Below, in pieces: positions 32,727 through 35,442 of a stretch of 35,442 nt of DNA. The DNA is from JALZVT01 sp964519335. GTDB taxonomy: Bacteria > Pseudomonadota > Gammaproteobacteria > Pseudomonadales > Azotimanducaceae. The position numbers and the translations under genes are program-made. Position 1 is the first letter of the stretch. Every line of letters starts with the position of its first letter. The notes below the pieces were generated by a model. It worked only from the letters and a program-made list of their open reading frames with translations. It did no database searches and was not told where the DNA came from. Location: assembly GCA_964519335.1 (NCBI GenBank), contig CAZFIA010000026.1:1-35442 (forward strand), written 5' to 3'.

Positions 32727-34082
32727 CTAGAGTGTATTGCTCGCTTTCGCTTCGATTTCTGCTCGAATCTCTCTCTGACGCTCCGGGGTAATCGGGAAGT
32801 TCCAGATGATCAATGCACCACCCAGGAAAAATATCGACGGAAACGCAGAGAACAGAAATCTAAGGCCGAATAGTTCATCGGGGCCATTCACCGCACCCGG
32901 TTCGGCGTTAAAACCCATCAACGAAAGGCCGAACAGCGCGATCGCCGCACCCAGAGACGCGGTAGATTTCTGCGCGAAGGACCAGGCCGAGAAGAACAAC
33001 GCGGCCCGATTTTCACCGGTTCGCAGGGTGTCATAGTCAATGACATCTGCCTTCATCGCATTGGGCAGCATTTGACTAAAGCCGCCTGAAGCAAACCCGG
33101 TAACCATCGTTACGGGAATCATCCACCAAATATCACCCTCACCCAACAATAAGTAGAATGGATGGGCAAAGGCAATCAAGGCGTAGGCCGTCACATAAGC
33201 CCGGTGCTTGGAGATTTTCGTAGATAGCCAGACCCAGAACGGCACCGAAGCAAAGCCCGTTATCATGTATATGCAAAGAATGTAGGGCGTTTTGTCTTCT
33301 GCGCCCAGCACATCAGCGACAAAGAACAAGTACAGTGGCGTCGTGATGTTCAATCCGATGTAGCCAATCATGAACGCAATCACCAGACGCAGAAATGGCC
33401 CGTTGGTGAACATAAGCTTCAATCCATCAAGAATCCGCACGCGCTCTTGAGGTGGTCGTACCGGTTCTGGCACCTTGGTTACCGTGGTCAAAATGCAGAT
33501 GGGCATAAGCAAGATGATGGTAACGCCTACTAACTTTAGAACCGGTTCCGCTTCTGTGGAGTACGCAAAGAACGTAGCCGCAATGATCGGAATAAATTGA
33601 GTCGCAAAATTACCCACAATACCGGCTTGTGCTCGCCAACCAGTCACTCTTGAACGCTCGTTGTAGTCGGTGGTTAGCTCAGCACCCCAGGACCAGTACG
33701 TGATAATCACCATGGTCTGACCCAACCCCAGGACCAACATCCAAAACAACATGTGACCGCCACCCGCACCTTCGGGTGGGATAAAGAGCATATAGATGGA
33801 GAGCATCATGACCGGGGCAGATAGCAACACCCAGGGTTTGCGCTTACCCCAGGGGGTTTGCACGCGATCACTGATGAACCCCATCAATGGATCGGTGAAT
33901 ACGTCGACGATGCGCGCTACCAGAATATAGGTGCCCACTAGAGCAAGTGGCACGCCCACGTCACTGGCGTAAAAACGGGGAATAAATACCAGTGCCGGAA
34001 AGAAGCCCATCATCAGGGGCATCTCGGTCAGACTGTAGTAGAAGAGCGTCGAGTTCTTGAGACGCGTACCCTCTTCGCTCAT
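32727..34082 (-). CDS. MFS/GPH-family sugar-cation-type symporter
   Basis: 451 residues with about 12 hydrophobic segments. The motif VDVFTDPLMGFISDRVQTPWGKRKPW, about residues 60-85, is the conserved D-x(4)-DP-x(2)-G-x(2)-SDR block of the glycoside-pentoside-hexuronide:cation family (melibiose carrier group, MFS_2). These import sugars or other solutes with Na+ or H+; bacterial MFS_2 members also sit in aromatic and terpenoid clusters. Its ATG is 9 nt after the Rieske stop, with a purine-rich AGAGAAGAAC between, so translational coupling is likely. It probably supplies the substrate of the oxygenases. Confidence 0.9.
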   Translation of the reverse strand: MSEEGTRLKNSTLFYYSLTEMPLMMGFFPALVFIPRFYASDVGVPLALVGTYILVARIVDVFTDPLMGFISDRVQTPWGKRKPWVLLSAPVMMLSIYMLFIPPEGAGGGHMLFWMLVLGLGQTMVIITYWSWGAELTTDYNERSRVTGWRAQAGIVGNFATQFIPIIAATFFAYSTEAEPVLKLVGVTIILLMPICILTTVTKVPEPVRPPQERVRILDGLKLMFTNGPFLRLVIAFMIGYIGLNITTPLYLFFVADVLGAEDKTPYILCIYMITGFASVPFWVWLSTKISKHRAYVTAYALIAFAHPFYLLLGEGDIWWMIPVTMVTGFASGGFSQMLPNAMKADVIDYDTLRTGENRAALFFSAWSFAQKSTASLGAAIALFGLSLMGFNAEPGAVNGPDELFGLRFLFSAFPSIFFLGGALIIWNFPITPERQREIRAEIEAKASNTL

Positions 34083-34091
34083 TGTTCTTCT

Positions 34092-35333
34092 CTACTTTTT
34101 CGCTACCGGTGTAAGGGGCGGTTGACCCAACGCTTCGCGATAATTCTGGTGGAAGTGATGCAGTGCCGGTTCGTTACGGCCAAACTGAATCTCTTTGAGC
34201 TGGCCATTTTGGGCCGCGCGCTGTTGATACTCGCCCATAACATAGTCTTCGAGCTCGATGGTGCTGTGAAATACCTCAAGCGACGCCTTGAGACTTGGCG
34301 CGCCACCCTCGCCAGCGCGGGCATCAAAGTCATAGACGTTGTCTTTTTCGAAGGTGTTCGCATCATGCTCGGCGGCCGCAGCGGCGACTTCCGGTACATA
34401 GTAGAAGCTGATACGGGTAATCGAGCGACCTGTATCGGTTGGATGTGGATAGATTCGAATCAGGGTGACCGAACTCGGATCACAGATAAGCTGAATATTC
34501 GGAAACAAATAGTAGAGCACAAAAGTGCCGCGAGATATTTTCCATTCCGACTCCGGCAGCCCGCGCAACGCATCAATTCCGCGGTTGGCGGTTACAAAGC
34601 GGTGGTGCCGACCAAACTCCTGCAAATGCAGATTGTTGCCGTAGTAAAGCTGCCCAAGGGTATCTTTGTGCAACTTGCCAAAGTGGTAAGTCTCGCCAAA
34701 GGTGTCGTTGGCAAACTTCCAGTTGAGTTTCATGTCGATCGACTTCTCGCCCACCAGGGTATGGTTCGACATGCCAAACGAAGCGAGCTCCTGGGCAAGC
34801 GGACCCAGCAAGTCATCGACATCCAGCTCTCCATCTGCCTGGGGGTGTACCCATAGCAGTCCGTCACGCTCAACGGCCGGTAGTTCGATCAGCCCGTTAC
34901 ACGACTTATCGATGGGGCCGAAGTGATCCTCATTAGGAACGTTGATCAGGTCACCTGTATTGCCATAACTCCAGTGGTGGAATGGGCACATGAAGACTGA
35001 ACGCTTGCCACGATCCTCACTCGCCACACGCACCGAGCGGTGTCGACAGGCGTTCAGAAACGCGTGAAAGTTACCCTCTTTGTCGCGCGTGGCGAGCACC
35101 GGCGTTCCAAAGTCATCTGTTGTTAGAAACGAGCCCGGTTCGGGTAGGTCGTGAGAGAGGCCAATGAGTTGCGGGTGGTTCTGGAAGAACGTGCTCCGCT
35201 CTTGCGCCGCTGTATCTGGACAGGTGTAAGCGGTAGTGGGCATACGGTACTGCACGCCGGCATCGATGTTCTTACCGTCATCCAGTTGCTGCATGAGTTC
35301 TTTCAAGATCTTAACTTGTAACGCGTGTTCCAT
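34092..35333 (-). CDS. Rieske non-haem iron oxygenase alpha subunit
   Basis: 413 residues. The Rieske [2Fe-2S] ligands are Cys96-x-His98 and Cys116-x-x-His119 (C-x-H-x17-C-x-x-H, WSYG after). The mononuclear iron histidines are His217 and His222 in GETYHFGKLH, and the bridging Asp210 (in FANDTFGETYH) is present. This is the ring-hydroxylating dioxygenase alpha-subunit type; ketosteroid 9-alpha-hydroxylase-like and aromatic dioxygenase enzymes share the layout. No beta subunit or reductase gene is within the window. It heads the Rieske, symporter, flavoprotein run. A duplicated Shine-Dalgarno tract precedes the ATG at 35333. Confidence 0.93.
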   Translation of the reverse strand: MEHALQVKILKELMQQLDDGKNIDAGVQYRMPTTAYTCPDTAAQERSTFFQNHPQLIGLSHDLPEPGSFLTTDDFGTPVLATRDKEGNFHAFLNACRHRSVRVASEDRGKRSVFMCPFHHWSYGNTGDLINVPNEDHFGPIDKSCNGLIELPAVERDGLLWVHPQADGELDVDDLLGPLAQELASFGMSNHTLVGEKSIDMKLNWKFANDTFGETYHFGKLHKDTLGQLYYGNNLHLQEFGRHHRFVTANRGIDALRGLPESEWKISRGTFVLYYLFPNIQLICDPSSVTLIRIYPHPTDTGRSITRISFYYVPEVAAAAAEHDANTFEKDNVYDFDARAGEGGAPSLKASLEVFHSTIELEDYVMGEYQQRAAQNGQLKEIQFGRNEPALHHFHQNYREALGQPPLTPVAKK

Positions 35334-35337
35334 CTCT

Positions 35338-35368
35338 AACTCCCTCTTAACTCCCTCTTAACTCTCTC
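35338..35368 (-). repeat. 11-bp tandem repeat carrying the Rieske gene's ribosome binding site
   Basis: On the coding strand the unit AAGAGGGAGTT occurs twice in tandem (35359-35349, 35348-35338), with a partial third copy (35368-35360) upstream. Each unit holds a GAGGGAG ribosome-binding core; the nearest ends 6 nt from the ATG. Nothing else is recognised in the remaining 35369-35442. Confidence 0.75.
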
Positions 35369-35442
35369 GTATGGCCGCCGGCCCGTCGCTGCACTTCTTC
35401 AGAGCATAGCCCATAACAGGAGCCGAGACATCAGTACTAGAT

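Overview
The window reads as a scaffold piece from a marine-type gammaproteobacterium, probably a draft or metagenome assembly because it holds a run of exactly 100 Ns at 1555-1654. This is inferred from gene content only: a PEP-CTERM surface protein, a large outer-membrane lipoprotein, an S9 peptidase, CsoR-type metal control, and many SDR, P450 and Rieske enzymes. No rRNA, tRNA, CRISPR array, transposase or phage gene was seen.

Layout. 1-2581 (minus strand): a dimeric alpha/beta-barrel-like membrane protein, an O-methyltransferase broken by the assembly gap, and a sulfatase that runs off the left edge. 2714-5476: an MDR enoyl/prostaglandin-type reductase, a cupin-like protein (minus) whose stop codon abuts the reductase's, and a divergent SDR. 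5506-10711: a secreted S9 peptidase, a doubtful small ORF, a DUF2157-like membrane protein, a LURP-one-like protein and an isopenicillin-N-synthase-like 2OG-Fe(II) oxygenase with a candidate terminator. 11097-11786: a PEP-CTERM protein behind a long structured leader. 12000-14215: a metal operon with CsoR, a Cys/His-rich exported protein, an outer-membrane barrel candidate, a MerP-like HMA protein and a MerT-like membrane protein. 14284-16339: a periplasmic AstE/AspA-family hydrolase and a hot-dog-fold protein. 16376-18719: an AraC regulator divergent from a fatty-acid desaturase and rubredoxin pair.

18723-18890 holds a decayed 5' fragment of a cytochrome P450 related to the intact P450 9 kb downstream. 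19038-27752 is a two-gene export module: a 2306-residue lipoprotein (13 IPT/TIG-like repeats, each with two cysteines, then seven FG-GAP repeats) and a secreted protein whose N-terminal beta domain and helical-repeat domain resemble eukaryotic large lipid transfer proteins (vitellogenin/MTP type). I consider this the most novel part of the window.

27883-35333 is a convergent oxidative-catabolism locus. P450, aldo/keto reductase and an MFE-2-type SDR lie on the plus strand; a Rieske oxygenase alpha subunit, a GPH-type symporter and an FAD-dependent dehydrogenase lie on the minus strand. The set would suit uptake, hydroxylation and dehydrogenation of a hydrophobic polycyclic substrate such as a steroid or terpenoid, but the substrate is an inference.
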